Source of the DNA: Sycobia sp. Sy_11
Lineage: Eukaryota > Arthropoda > Insecta > Hymenoptera > Epichrysomallidae
Reading direction: 5' to 3'
Length of the DNA stretch: 64,000 bases
Assembly (NCBI GenBank): GCA_018907035.1
Contig: JACCIC010000065.1
Location: 537,001 to 601,000 of the forward strand
The notes under the pieces are model-generated. The model was not told the origin of the DNA. It searched no databases and worked only from the letters and a program-made list of their open reading frames with translations. Below, in pieces: positions 12,968 through 22,875 of the stretch. The translations under genes and the position numbers were made by a program. Numbering within the stretch: position 1 is the stretch's first letter; each line of letters starts with the position of its first letter.

Positions 12968-13970
12968 TTTAGGGGGTAATCATCTGTGCAACACTTTTCG
13001 TTAAAAATATCAAGTAGTACAACTTTATAGTTTATAGGAAGGGCCTTTAAAACGTCGTAATCAGTGCCATCGATGCCTGGCGGCGCAGTCTTTTTAGTTT
13101 TGAAATCTAAAGTCGTATTTAATTCGGCATATTGGAAAGATTGACTAAGAAAGTCATTTGCATATCATTTTGGTAGCAACGAGGGATCAGAGGGTTCCCA
13201 GGGAGACGCGAATTTATCAATTGCACTGATAAGATGTTCTTTATTTTCCACAAAATTTTGCGTATTAATTTTGACCCATTTATTTTTTTAAATTTTAACT
13301 GTGTTCCAAACATACGTCGAATTGGTTTTTAAAATAATTGATGGAGAGAAATTCATAAAGCTTTTTGTTTTACTTTTTTAAAAAGCCTTCTGGAAATCAC
13401 GACTTGCTTTTTGTAATTGATATAATCGTCAGTTTTTTTTTGTAAAGTTCCATTTTGAAAAATCTTCTTTTCTTAGTCGAATCATTTTGTCATATTAGGC
13501 ATCCCACCACATTACCAGAATTTTATGATATTTATACGGTTTATAATTCCTTTTTTTCAAGGAGTATTTGAGACTATAGCAACAGTTATTTCTTCAACAA
13601 AAATTCTGTATTTAATACTCGCAGGTGCGTTAGAGAATTCATTGCTAAAAAATTTTTTGAAGTTATTGTCAATCTTTCCATAACATTTTGTCAATTTGTT
13701 CGTACAGATTTTATACTAAATTATTTTCCAATATAAGTATTTTTTTCTATTGTTACTGTTGAAAGTATAGGAGGGTGATCAGACCCGTGGGTTTCAGCAT
13801 AAGCTGATATATTTACAGCACCAATTAAATTAGGAGTTGAAAGTATTAAGTCTATATTTCTTTTGGTATTGTTGTGAACTTTAATTCATGAGATAGTATC
13901 ATTATTATGTATATATAATTCTTTTCTGTCGATCGAGTTCTGAAATCGCTTACCATTAGCGTCAAAATAT
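12968..13970 (-). pseudogene. Decayed LINE sequence between endonuclease and RT
   Basis: This is the expected position of the linker between endonuclease and reverse transcriptase. Only short frames remain, for example 13119-13313, with many stops. Assignment rests on its place between two recognisable domains, not on motifs of its own. Confidence 0.5.
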
Positions 13971-14189
13971 TTACAATTCCATTTCTTTCCATTCTTCTCG
14001 AGTAAGATTATTTATGGCGGTCTCTAACAAGCGATAAGATTGAGCTGCGGCATAGTTTTTAATTGTTATACCGCAAATTTCAATTTTTCCATTAGCTAAT
14101 TGAAGGTCACCGAGTTCCATTGCATCTATACTGTTCCTAATAGCTATTAATATTCCACCACCTGTTACATGGTTTCTATCTTTTCTCAA
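13971..14189 (-). pseudogene. LINE AP-type endonuclease fragment
   Basis: The frame begins MRKDRNHVTGGGILIAIRNS, which matches the R-x-DR...GGGVLIA block found in the middle of APE-type endonucleases of I/R1/Jockey LINEs. This domain nicks the target site. The N-terminal catalytic part and the C-terminal SDH motif are not seen intact; flanking sequence is full of stops. Confidence 0.7.
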
Positions 14190-14399
14190 AATTTTGTAGC
14201 CAAGAATTGTAAAATTTTCATGATGATCTTACAACTGTGCTTCCAAATATACAAAAACATCCATTTTTATTTGCCTATTATCCATTCTTATCAAGTTATA
14301 TAAATTTTTTAATATTGGTAAACAATATTTTGCAGTGTCTGAATTAGTTAATCAGTTTCCATATGTAAATCAGTAATATGAGAGGAATATAGATTTTTA

Positions 14400-15597
14400 T
14401 TTTTTGGAACTTTTCATTTATTTTTTAGGCAAATAAGTTCCGCTTTCAATTTTGAGTTTGTGGTATATTGGTTGACTTTTTCGATCAATTTTATAATGAT
14501 AGAGACATCCTCAAACATTTTGCATGCTTCTAAATATCCGTTAGGTTTGTTTAAGCTCGTTTCGAGGAATTTTTCGAATTTTTCTAAAGCACTTGGTAGG
14601 TCTTTATACTTTGCGTTCAAGAGCGATTGGGCAGAAGTAAGTGCCTGCTTTATAAGTTCTTAGGTGGCTGAAATTTCGCTATTTAAATCTATCTTTTTTC
14701 GCTTAATGTTTGCTTTTACTTTTTTTATTATGGTTACTTGTTTCTTTATTAATTTCATCGGGGTAATTACTTTTCTTTATATCTGGATCTGAAATCTGAA
14801 TATTGGATTCTTCAAGTAGAAGAGAATCTTTTAGCACTTCCTTTCGTGATATTTCACTATTTGTTAAGAAGCAGGGTCGTTTGAAATTGTCATCTGTATT
14901 TATAAGTTTTGAAAGTCTTGTATTATTTAAAGTATTTGTCTACGTTAGATAACTATATTGACATTTACGTTTAGGAATACTTTAGATATATGTCCGTTTT
15001 GTTTACAAAGAAAACAGGCAGCTGAGTCCGTAGATAAGAAAGTCCAATATGTAGTATTTTCAAAGGCGAGTTGTATCGCTTCAGATAAAAGGCTTTCATC
15101 CTCATATTTGATATAGAATTGACGTCGGAAAGACATAATGTGTGTTCTACCTGGTTTATATGAGACACTGTGTTTATGCCTTTAGATTTTAAGACATTGA
15201 TTATAATTTCATTTGGTATAATAGGTTGAACATTGTATATAACGACACGCTTATTATTATTAATTAAAAGTTTGATTGTAGTGGTATAATTTTTTCTATT
15301 AATGGTTTTATTTTTAAGCTATTGACATTATCTTCATTTGTTAAATAAACACAAACTCTACTTCATGATATTTTTGAGATGTATTTAACATTACTTAAAT
15401 CTATGATTTTTTCATGTTCGTCTAAATAATCATATAGCATTAAACCTTCAAAATGATTCAATAACAATTACTTGTTCTTTTTTTACCGGATTTCTTTGAG
15501 ATATAACACTTGAGTAGATGACTTGTACTGAACTTTTTGTGGGATTATCTTGCGAAATATCTTGAAAGCTTTTCTGTGAGATACTCGCAGCCTCCAT
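14400..15597 (-). pseudogene. LINE ORF1 (gag-like) remnant
   Basis: A start codon at 15597 opens a frame beginning MEAASISQKSFQDISQDNP that runs only a short way. Further on, at about 15000, a zinc knuckle reads CFLCKQNGHISKV: two Cys and the His are present but the last Cys is Val. A Lys/Ser/Asn-rich stretch follows (14.7-14.9 kb) and then a helical segment at 14414-14620. Gag-like ORF1 proteins package the element RNA. Numerous stops make it non-functional. Confidence 0.65.
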
Positions 15598-15884
15598 TTT
15601 TATATTATTACCGCAGGACTATACACCCACTGCGGTAATTATTACGCTTAATTATTACACTGTACACTGGTAACTCTTAGATATTCGGTTACATAAATTA
15701 ATATACAGTATTAAACCATACAAGAAATGTTTACTACGGAGCGAACTGTAAACGTATGTGATCATTTCGAGTACTTAATTCGTTCTCCTTATATTTTGAT
15801 TTGATTTTAGAGATTTCTACAGTATTTAATTAAAAAGTAAGTTTAATTTTTCAAAGCTACATTCATCTGAATTTATAAAAGATA

Positions 15885-17348
15885 CTAGCATCTCTCGTCT
15901 CGACTTCTCCCGAAATAATAATTTAACCAATTTCTTAAACATTTCAATATTATTTAAGTAAAAGTACTTTATATATAAAACTCTATATTACTATAAATAG
16001 TTGACCGTAATTTATCTATCGTCGCTTCTGTATATACAGAATGTACAACCGTATTTAGTACACATATATTTGCATATTACATATGGCTATTATGGTAAAA
16101 ATTGTTCTTTTAAGTTTGGGCGGTTGGAACAAATGTTCAAGTATCTCGAGACGACGTTTACGGAGAGTATCAGATTCGGACTATGGCACATGTTTCGGGA
16201 CGACTGCTTTAGAAAGTTTTGTGTTGGAGAGGTATAATACGATGTCCAGGTATCCATGGACGACTTTTACCGGGAGTGTGCCGAATGATAGAATATGTAT
16301 ATCTTTATAGAAGTCTCTTAAACACTCCCCGTAGAAGTCGTTCTGTTACGGACTCACAAGTACTTTTATTTTTAAAAAGTAAAATTTTAGTGTGTAATTT
16401 TATATCTTTTTCAATATTTAATTTGTAACTTTAGAGATATTTTAAATATATTAATTGATAATTTTATATCTATTTTTTAAATGTTTGAGTTTGTAAGTTT
16501 AAATATATTCTTAAATGTTTTAGTGTATAATTTTATATATGCTAAGAAAAGTTTATAGTATTTAATTTAATATTGTTATGAATTCAATATATGTGTATGT
16601 ATACCTGGAAGTTTGTTAGATTTATCGTAATTCTATTAAGTATTTATGTAGAGTTAAATTTAATAGTTTAAAGTATAATTATAATCGGGAACTAATGCGA
16701 TAAAAATAAAATCTTTAAATAACGTTTCTCGCATAATAGTATATATAGGCTCGATATAGTATATATTTTAAATAAATAAAATACGTTCTCAATATCGCCA
16801 TATTGAGTTCCATATAGAAAAGGGAAACGTAACACGATCTCTCGGACTCTTAATCTGCGGACAAAGCGGCTTCGCGTGCGTCAGTAATTACGCGAATTAT
16901 GATGTTAAACTAAAGTACAGTAGAGATTGGAAATTTACAGATATTCGTTTTAAAATAGTAAGGTCATGAAAAATTACTTAGTGATTTTTTATTATGTAAG
17001 AAATAAGAATGATAGTTACTAATATTATAGTTTATAGAAACGATCGCGAGCGAACTCTCGCTATAAGCCCAACTATATATACACATACGGTACATGTTTG
17101 ATCCGTGCCGTAACGGAAAAACCGAAGATTTTCGGTTTTTTTTTTCGTCGTTCCAAAACATCTGGACATCGTATTCTAACGTCCGAACACGAAACTCCCC
17201 ATAGAAATCGTCCATAGACACCCGGATATCGCATTCTATCATCTGAACACAAAACTCCCAATAGAAATTGTACTGAGCCAACGGGATATCGTATTCAACC
17301 GCCCGTACACGCCAATACAATATTTCTTAGTAGAAACCGTATTTAAAT
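15885..17348 (-). mobile_element. Helitron-like element A, 3' part (minus strand)
   Basis: The terminal sequence at 15885-16037, read on the minus strand, matches the 3' 150 bp of element B at 19.0-19.17 kb in inverted orientation. It ends in the same GATGCTAG, the CTAG-type 3' end typical of Helitrons/Helentrons. Inside are units of the 60-bp minisatellite (16.12-16.34 and 17.15-17.33 kb), separated by about 800 bp of unrelated AT-rich sequence that may be a later insertion. No Rep/helicase is present, so it is non-autonomous. The rest of this element lies at 19.22-20.03 kb, beyond inserted element B. Confidence 0.65.
17041..17145 (+). repeat. Dispersed repeat, about 95 bp (copy 1)
   Basis: A segment with the core TTGATCCGTG, then a run like CCGTAACGGAAAAACCGAAG, closely resembles 33836-33930 in the same orientation. 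It may be the conserved part of an unrecognised repeat family. Confidence 0.5.
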
Positions 17349-17812
17349 ATCATATATCATATCATATCATATCATATCATACTAATTTATAAAGACAAAG
17401 CGTGGTTTTTTTTTTGTACGCGATAACCGAAAAAACTACTGAACCGATTGTTCTGAAATCTGACATATAGATTCTATATTATCTTGAGAAGGGCACAGGC
17501 TATGTTTTTTATTGAAAATCATTTTACTTTCATCAATAAATTAAGTAAATAGTTTTAAAAGTCAGTTTCACCAGCGGCCACTAGGTGGCGTCTTGAATCA
17601 TGAACATCAACTCAAAGTAGTCCGCTTAAAGTATTAAGTATAATACCAGGCTAGCTCAAACGAATGTTCATATCCAACTTTGGGATTCGTATCCTAAAGA
17701 AGGTGTGGCGTTAGTCGGTGTTACCTTTTTTGTTCTTCAGGTTAATCTGACACTACACTCACACTTTATGGATATCTTTTGATTTTGGTAATTTTATTTT
17801 CTCTTACGTGAG

Positions 17813-17815
<3 letters not shown>

Positions 17816-17847
<32 letters not shown>
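17816..17847. repeat. (CT)n microsatellite inside Helitron B
   Basis: The same position in copy A (about 19541-19556 on the plus strand as GA) has a shorter run, so the repeat belongs to the family and has changed length. Confidence 0.9.
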
Positions 17848-17849
<2 letters not shown>

Positions 17850-18194
17850 CTCTCTGTCTTCCTTTCTCCTTCTCTTATAAAATGGTTCTGTATGCCAAAT
17901 CATACTGAATATAATTTGTGACGACAATTATATTTTTGTTTTTATACATTATACTAACTTCAGTATTATGACAAGAGACTGTTTTTTTTCGTTTGAACAA
18001 AAAAAATATCCATCGTCTGCTCAAAAAATCTACTATTCGCCATACCATTTTGCTTGAATTTCAGTTGGCAACACTACGAAAATATTCACGGTATTTAATT
18101 GAAAAAACGAAAATATACGAAATATGTAATATATGTTGTATGTATATTATATTGTACATATTATTTATACACATTTTAAATACGGTGTCTACTG

Positions 18195-18960
18195 AGAAAG
18201 ATTGTATTGGTATGTACGGGCGGTCGATTACAATATCCCGTTGCCTCAAGATGATTTCTATAGGCAGTTGTGTTTGGATGATAGAATGCGATGTCCAGGT
18301 ATCTCTGGGCGATTTCTACGGGGAATATTATATTTAGTTGATAGAAAACGACGTCCAGATATGAGGAAATCAACTTCTATGGGAAGATTTACGTTGAGAC
18401 GGTACTCTTTCTGATCGACTTCTACGGGGAGTATCGCGTTTAGTCGTTAGGAAGCCATGCAAGCTTTCTCGGGACGACTTCTACTAGAACTATCGTGCTT
18501 AGTTGGTAGGAAACGATGTTTAGGTATGTCGGGACAATTTCTACGGGGAGTTTCGTGTTCGGATGATAGAATGCGATTTCCAGGTGTTTTGAAACGACTT
18601 CTACGGGGGATTTCGTGTTCGGACGGTAGAAGATGATGTCGAGGTATGACGAGACGAGTTCTACGGGGAGTGTCGTGTTTAGTTGATAGGAAACGAAGTA
18701 CAGGTATATCGGGTCAACTTCTAAGGGTGTGTGGTGTTCGAATTATAGAATGCGATTTCCAGATGATTTAGAACGGTTTCTACGGGGAGTGTCATGTATA
18801 GTAAGTGGAAAACGATGTCCAGGTATCTCATTACGACTTCTATGAAGAGATTAGTATTCTCTCATTTGAACACGCAAACTCCCAGTAAGAGTCGTTCCGG
18901 GATAACTAGACATTGTATTCTACCTCCACAACACAAAACTCTCTATAGAAGTCGTCCCAT
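18195..18960. repeat. 60-bp minisatellite array with an orientation switch
   Basis: About ten imperfect units of 60-61 bp follow each other from 18195 to 18840. Each carries CGACTTCTACGGGGAGT, then a TCGTGTT, then GATAGAATGCGATGTCCAGG. At 18841-18960 two more units appear in the opposite orientation (ACTC..., GAAGTCGTCCC). Element A shows the same order, forward units and then inverted units near the 3' end. Confidence 0.85.
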
Positions 18961-19171
18961 GACATTTCCTATAGTCCGAAGATTAACTTTTTGAAGTGGA
19001 CGCTACATTGAAGCAGCTTTTTATACAGAAGCAACGATACGTAAATTACGGTCAATTCTTTATAGAAATATAGATTTGTATATATAAGAGTACTTTTTAC
19101 TTAGATATTATTGAATTGTTTATGAAATCGCTTAAATTATTACTCGGGCGAAGCCGAGACGGGGGATGCTA

Positions 19172-19172
<1 letters not shown>

Positions 19173-19220
<48 letters not shown>
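19173..19220. repeat. (AT)n microsatellite at Helitron B 3' junction
   Basis: It starts directly after the CTAG end of element B and separates it from the resumed element A. Helitrons insert at AT dinucleotides, so an AT run at the junction fits. Confidence 0.95.
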
Positions 19221-19223
<3 letters not shown>

Positions 19224-19310
19224 TATATTTCCGTTTTTTCAATTATATACCGTGAATGTTTTAGTAGTGGTACTAACTGAAATTCCATGTTGGTAGAAGT
19301 GTCGAAGTAT

Positions 19311-19363
<53 letters not shown>

Positions 19364-20033
19364 ATAGTTTGGAGGTGTTGGTAAAGAACTATATTTTGTC
19401 ATCATTTTTTTTTTTGCAACTAAAAAAAGTCTAGTGTTAAATTTGAAGTTAATATAGCGTATAATAACAAAAATATAATTTGTCGTTTCAAATTATGTTC
19501 AGTATGATTTGGCATACAAAACCATTTTATAAAAGAAGATAGAGAGAGAGAGAGATTTTCCTACATAAGATAAAATAAAAAATTTACAAAAATCAAAAGA
19601 TATCCATAAGGTGTGATAGTATTGTCGGATTGACTTGAAGAACAAAAAAGATAATACCGACTAACGTCACACCTTCTTTAGCATACGAATCCCAAAGTTG
19701 GATATGAACATTCACTTGAGCGGACCTGGTATTAATACTTTAAGCCGACTACATGGAATTGATATTCGTGATTCACGCCACCTAGTCGTCTCTGGTGAAA
19801 CTGACCACTAAAACTGTTAACTTACTTTATTGTTAAAAGTAATATGATTTTCAAGAAAAAACATAGTCAATGTCCTTCCCAAGATAATATAGAATTTATA
19901 TGTCAAATTTCAGAACAATCGGTTCAGTAGTTTTTTAGGTTATCGTGTATAAAAAAAATACGTCTTCATAAATTAGTATGATATGATATGATATGATATG
20001 ATAGGATATGATATCATATCATACCATATCATA
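19221..20033 (-). mobile_element. Helitron-like element A, 5' part (minus strand)
   Basis: Read on the minus strand from 20033, this matches element B from 17349 to about 18115 base for base with moderate divergence: the (ATATC)n start, the ACCGATTGTTCTGAA block, the GTTCATATCCAACTTTGGGA block and the CT run. It stops at the point where the 15.9-17.35 kb part begins. The two parts together make one complete element of about 2.2 kb interrupted by element B. Confidence 0.7.
19317..19360. repeat. (AT)n microsatellite
   Basis: AT run inside the 5' part of element A; it is absent at the matching place in element B. Confidence 0.95.
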
Positions 20034-20682
20034 TAACAATGTGTGTTTCACTGAGGCATCCATAGTCGACGATCAGTAACGCGATGAAAATTTCTGGAGT
20101 CTCGTGTCATCAGATATCGACATGGAAGATTACCGCCTACCAGAACCTCGTGCGTTTAGAAACTTAATTAATGACACCGTCGCTTTGATAACAGTAGCTA
20201 AAACGCTCACTATCTCAAAACTAATTTATTATTCTATTTGAAAACAAGTGATTATGTCCTTTTAATCATGACAAAGTAATTGCAAATGTAATAAGTTTGT
20301 TTATTCATATCTATATATAATATGATTCAATTGTGTTTTTACATTAAACTCGTTAAGTCTCTGTCGATGGAATTCTTTCTACCACTTTTATCTCCAGATT
20401 TGCAAAGTTCCTGTGTTCCTGCACATTGATCAGGCTAGTGTCTTGAAGACTACAGATCAAAGAATCTACCGCCGCATTTATGATCACTGAGATTTTGAAG
20501 TCTTAGTGGATGTTGGTCAATGGCGATGTTGAGGCTGCTGCAGTCAGTAGAATAACAATGATTCTGCTGACTGAATAAGCTTTGATGTAGGAGCTTTGAA
20601 ATATTATGAATCGCAAAAGATAATTCTCCCATCGTTGTATACCTGTAGTTTTTTTTTCAGAAGTTCGAAAATTAGATCTCTG
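20034..20682. other. Unassigned spacer between Helitron A and the Polinton
   Basis: Moderate GC content, with no domain, long frame or repeat recognised. It might be an outer part of the Polinton terminal region that has no counterpart on the other side. Confidence 0.4.
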
Positions 20683-20890
20683 TAAGTAGGTAGGCAATTT
20701 GGTAAGTAGTTGGTTTTTTTGGCACACTCCCACTCATCAAAATTGTACCAGTATCCCGTCTGACGTCATAACGACAAATTACTCAAGGTTCCTTTCGAAT
20801 CGAGCAATGCCTGGAGGAGCGGGCAGTGCGCCTTCAAATGTGCTATTATGCCTATAACTATTAGTTTTACTGTTTTGTTCGTTTTCTTCT
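20683..20890 (+). repeat. Polinton left terminal inverted repeat
   Basis: The reverse complement of 20719-20890 matches 31742-31916 over about 170 bp with few changes, including the block AAAGGAACCTTGAGTAATT. A further short match (GCCTACCTACTT) extends it to about 20683. Confidence 0.85.
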
Positions 20891-21954
20891 ATTGCTACGA
20901 TATGTTGTCTATCAATAACAAAATTATGGCCATGCCATTGACATTGAGGTTGTTTTCGTGATGAAAACGTTCCACATACTCTTTTAATATGGTGTAAGAT
21001 TCTATAAATATTGGTTACGCATGTTTTCGAAAAGTTTATTTTGTATATTTTCACTCGACGAGGCTTTTAGGAAACGACGTTTTCTTGTAGCTATATAGCA
21101 TTGGAAAACTCATCATTCATAGACCCATTTCCATTCGAACGAAAAGTGAAAGGGACCCCCTCTCCCTCTATGGATACAAGACCACACGTGCGCGCTAGGG
21201 GAGAAGGGGGGCACTGAGCGTGCCCGCTACACAGGCATACGGTTTTATGACTTTGATAATCAGTTTACTGCTACTGGTTATAGGTGTTTAGGTGTTGATT
21301 ATTATTGGGTAGAAGAGATTTATGAGGAAACCGAAATCGAGAAATCATTTACCACATCTCTCATTTGCTTTTGTAAACATAATTATGTAAAATGAACAGT
21401 AATATATTTCTTACGAAACCGAATGGATGACTACAGTAATTTTTATATTTTTGAATCGTCTCCGAACTGATCTTATTTTTTTACCATGATTTTTTAACGT
21501 GTGGAGATGAAATAGAGTCTATGTGTGTCGAGTTAGATGAGTGAGAATAGGAAATGAATTTCTTGCAATGTTAGTTTCGTATTATTTGTAATTTTAGGAA
21601 GGGATTGGCTAAGATTGGAAAATTAGTTAACCAATGAGAAAACATTTTTGAGCTATGGAAAATGCAGGAGATTTTTTTAAACCAATGAGAGAAGGCTTTT
21701 TGTTTTTTTGCTTCCTCTGCTACTTTGGAATTGCTTTAAGTACGCGGAGGAAAGCTGCTTTTGATCATCTTTCTTCAGCTTCCTTCATCCTCAAAAAATG
21801 AGGGTAGAACCAGGGAAAAGTGCCAGCAAGGCCATGGGGAAGAAAACGCAACTAGTCCTGCAGAAGGAATTATGCCTCCAGAAATTGGAGGCAATGGTGT
21901 CATGTTTGAAGTACGCCGTGAAGACGAGAAATCCCGGGATTTATTTAAGTGTAA

Positions 21955-22165
21955 GAAAAAGGCCTACGATGGCTCGATCGCTAGAGCGAAGGACTAGTAA
22001 CTTGGTGATCGGAGTTGGAATCCCGGTCTTAGCCGATTGACACAGGCACCGCTGTAATAATTTACATGTGCTTTATTCACAAACACATCGTACACCTTCG
22101 TCGCTGATTAGCACCAGTATTTGCTAGCATAAATTGAGCGACGTTAAATAACAAAGAAAAAAGAA
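21955..22165 (+). repeat. tRNA-like head, possible SINE
   Basis: A D-arm-like GGCTCGATCGCTAGAGC, a CTAGTAA loop in anticodon-loop form, and a T-arm-like GAGTTGGAATCCC follow each other at tRNA spacing. The acceptor stem is only partly paired. Downstream sequence ends in GCGACGTTAAATAAC and an A-rich tail, as in tRNA-derived SINEs. It could also be a decayed tRNA gene or chance. Confidence 0.35.
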
Positions 22166-22178
22166 AATGTAAGGAAAA

Positions 22179-22436
22179 ATGTTATTTATTTACTCATATT
22201 TATTATTTATTTATTCATTTTGTTATTTCTTTCATTATTTATTTCAGTTTATTTCATTTCGTTATTTATTTTATTTCATTCATTATTACTTTCAATTTAT
22301 TTATTTCATTTTATTAATTTTTTCTTTCATTATTATTTATATTTATTATTTAATTCATTTTATTATTTATTTTAATTTAGTTATTTATTTTAGAATTTAT
22401 TTATTTATTTATTATTATTTATTTTATAAGCTGTTG
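22179..22436. repeat. T-rich low-complexity repeat (TTTATTTATTTCATT)n-like
   Basis: Irregular repeats of TTATT, TTTCATT and ATTTA over about 260 bp. The Phe/Tyr/Ile-rich frame across it is an artefact. Confidence 0.85.
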
Positions 22437-22875
22437 TGATGACAAGAAATGTAAAGTTTCGTGCTCACATTCTCATTTTATATCAAGATTCTCCGCCTCC
22501 CGAAATTAGCAGCCCCTCTTTTACGATTGGTTGAGTGAAAAAACATAAATATAGGTGTGACTGGGTGAAGGAAGGTCACTTTATTTGGTTTGAACTTAGA
22601 TTAAAGAGAACGCTCATGCTTGTATGTAGGAGAGGGAACGCAATGATCTGATTGGACGAACGTAATCGAAGACATTCATATTGTCCTACCGCTCACACAG
22701 AAATCACTTACACAATTGGTTGCTAAAAAAAACAGGTGATGGTCTGGAATGATGAACTGAAAGGTTAATGTTCTTGATTTTCTTGATTTTTTTCTAAATT
22801 TATATCGTAGTAAAGAAGTTTGTTGGTGATTTTATTCTTTTTTTACTAGTTTAATCGTAAACATAAAAAGTGAAA

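Larger units (their letters stand above)
10340..15650 (-). mobile_element. Degenerate non-LTR retrotransposon (LINE, I/R1-like)
   Basis: Read on the minus strand, the parts come in the order expected for an RNase H-bearing LINE: a gag-like ORF1 with a zinc knuckle (start codon at 15597), an AP-type endonuclease, a reverse transcriptase, an RNase H and a short C-terminal segment. The 3' side ends in A-rich sequence, seen as T-rich on the plus strand near 10350. All parts are separated by stops and frameshifts, so the element is dead. A truncated mariner interrupts it at 11.68-12.26 kb. Domain order with RNase H points to the I/R1/LOA group rather than RTE or R2; the exact clade cannot be set by eye. 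It most likely mobilised by target-primed reverse transcription when intact. Confidence 0.85.
17349..19172 (+). mobile_element. Helitron-like element B (non-autonomous, plus strand)
   Basis: The 5' region begins with (ATATC)n and a conserved block with ACTGAACCGATTGTTCTGAA at about 17435, a style of sequence seen at the 5' side of Helentron-type elements. It continues through a (CT)n run and a 60-bp minisatellite. It ends in a short hairpin with stem CTCGG (19143-19147) and CCGAG (19154-19158), followed by GGGGGATGCTAG. A 3' hairpin some 10 bases before CTAG is the Helitron signature. There is no coding sequence, so movement would need a Rep/helicase from elsewhere. Frames such as 17993-18337 are chance readings through the array. 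Confidence 0.75.
21600..22730. promoter_or_regulatory. Cluster of CCAAT/ATTGG boxes upstream of PolB
   Basis: GATTGGC and GATTGGA near 21604-21618, ACCAATGAG near 21630 and again near 21682, GATTGGTTG near 22520, GATTGGAC near 22650, and AATTGGTTG near 22716. ATTGG is the reverse complement of CCAAT, the NF-Y site. The cluster lies between the terminal repeat and PolB, where the early promoter would be expected. Function is inference. Confidence 0.35.
20891..22869. other. Polinton left arm without recognised genes
   Basis: It holds a GC-rich patch near 21150-21240, a cluster of CCAAT/ATTGG boxes (21.6-22.7 kb), a tRNA-like/SINE-like segment (21.95-22.17 kb) and a T-rich low-complexity stretch. 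Frames at 21761-22040 encode Lys/Arg-rich peptides that I do not recognise; they may be a small element gene or chance. Confidence 0.5.

Noticed and set aside
17993..18414. Frames of 62-114 residues in Helitron B
   Set aside because: They read through the 60-bp array; the repeats explain them.
18195..18960. Possible CRISPR array
   Set aside because: Units are contiguous degenerate 60-bp repeats without unique spacers, in a eukaryotic transposon.
22179..22439. 86-residue Phe/Tyr/Ile-rich frame, membrane-like
   Set aside because: Low-complexity T-rich repeat.
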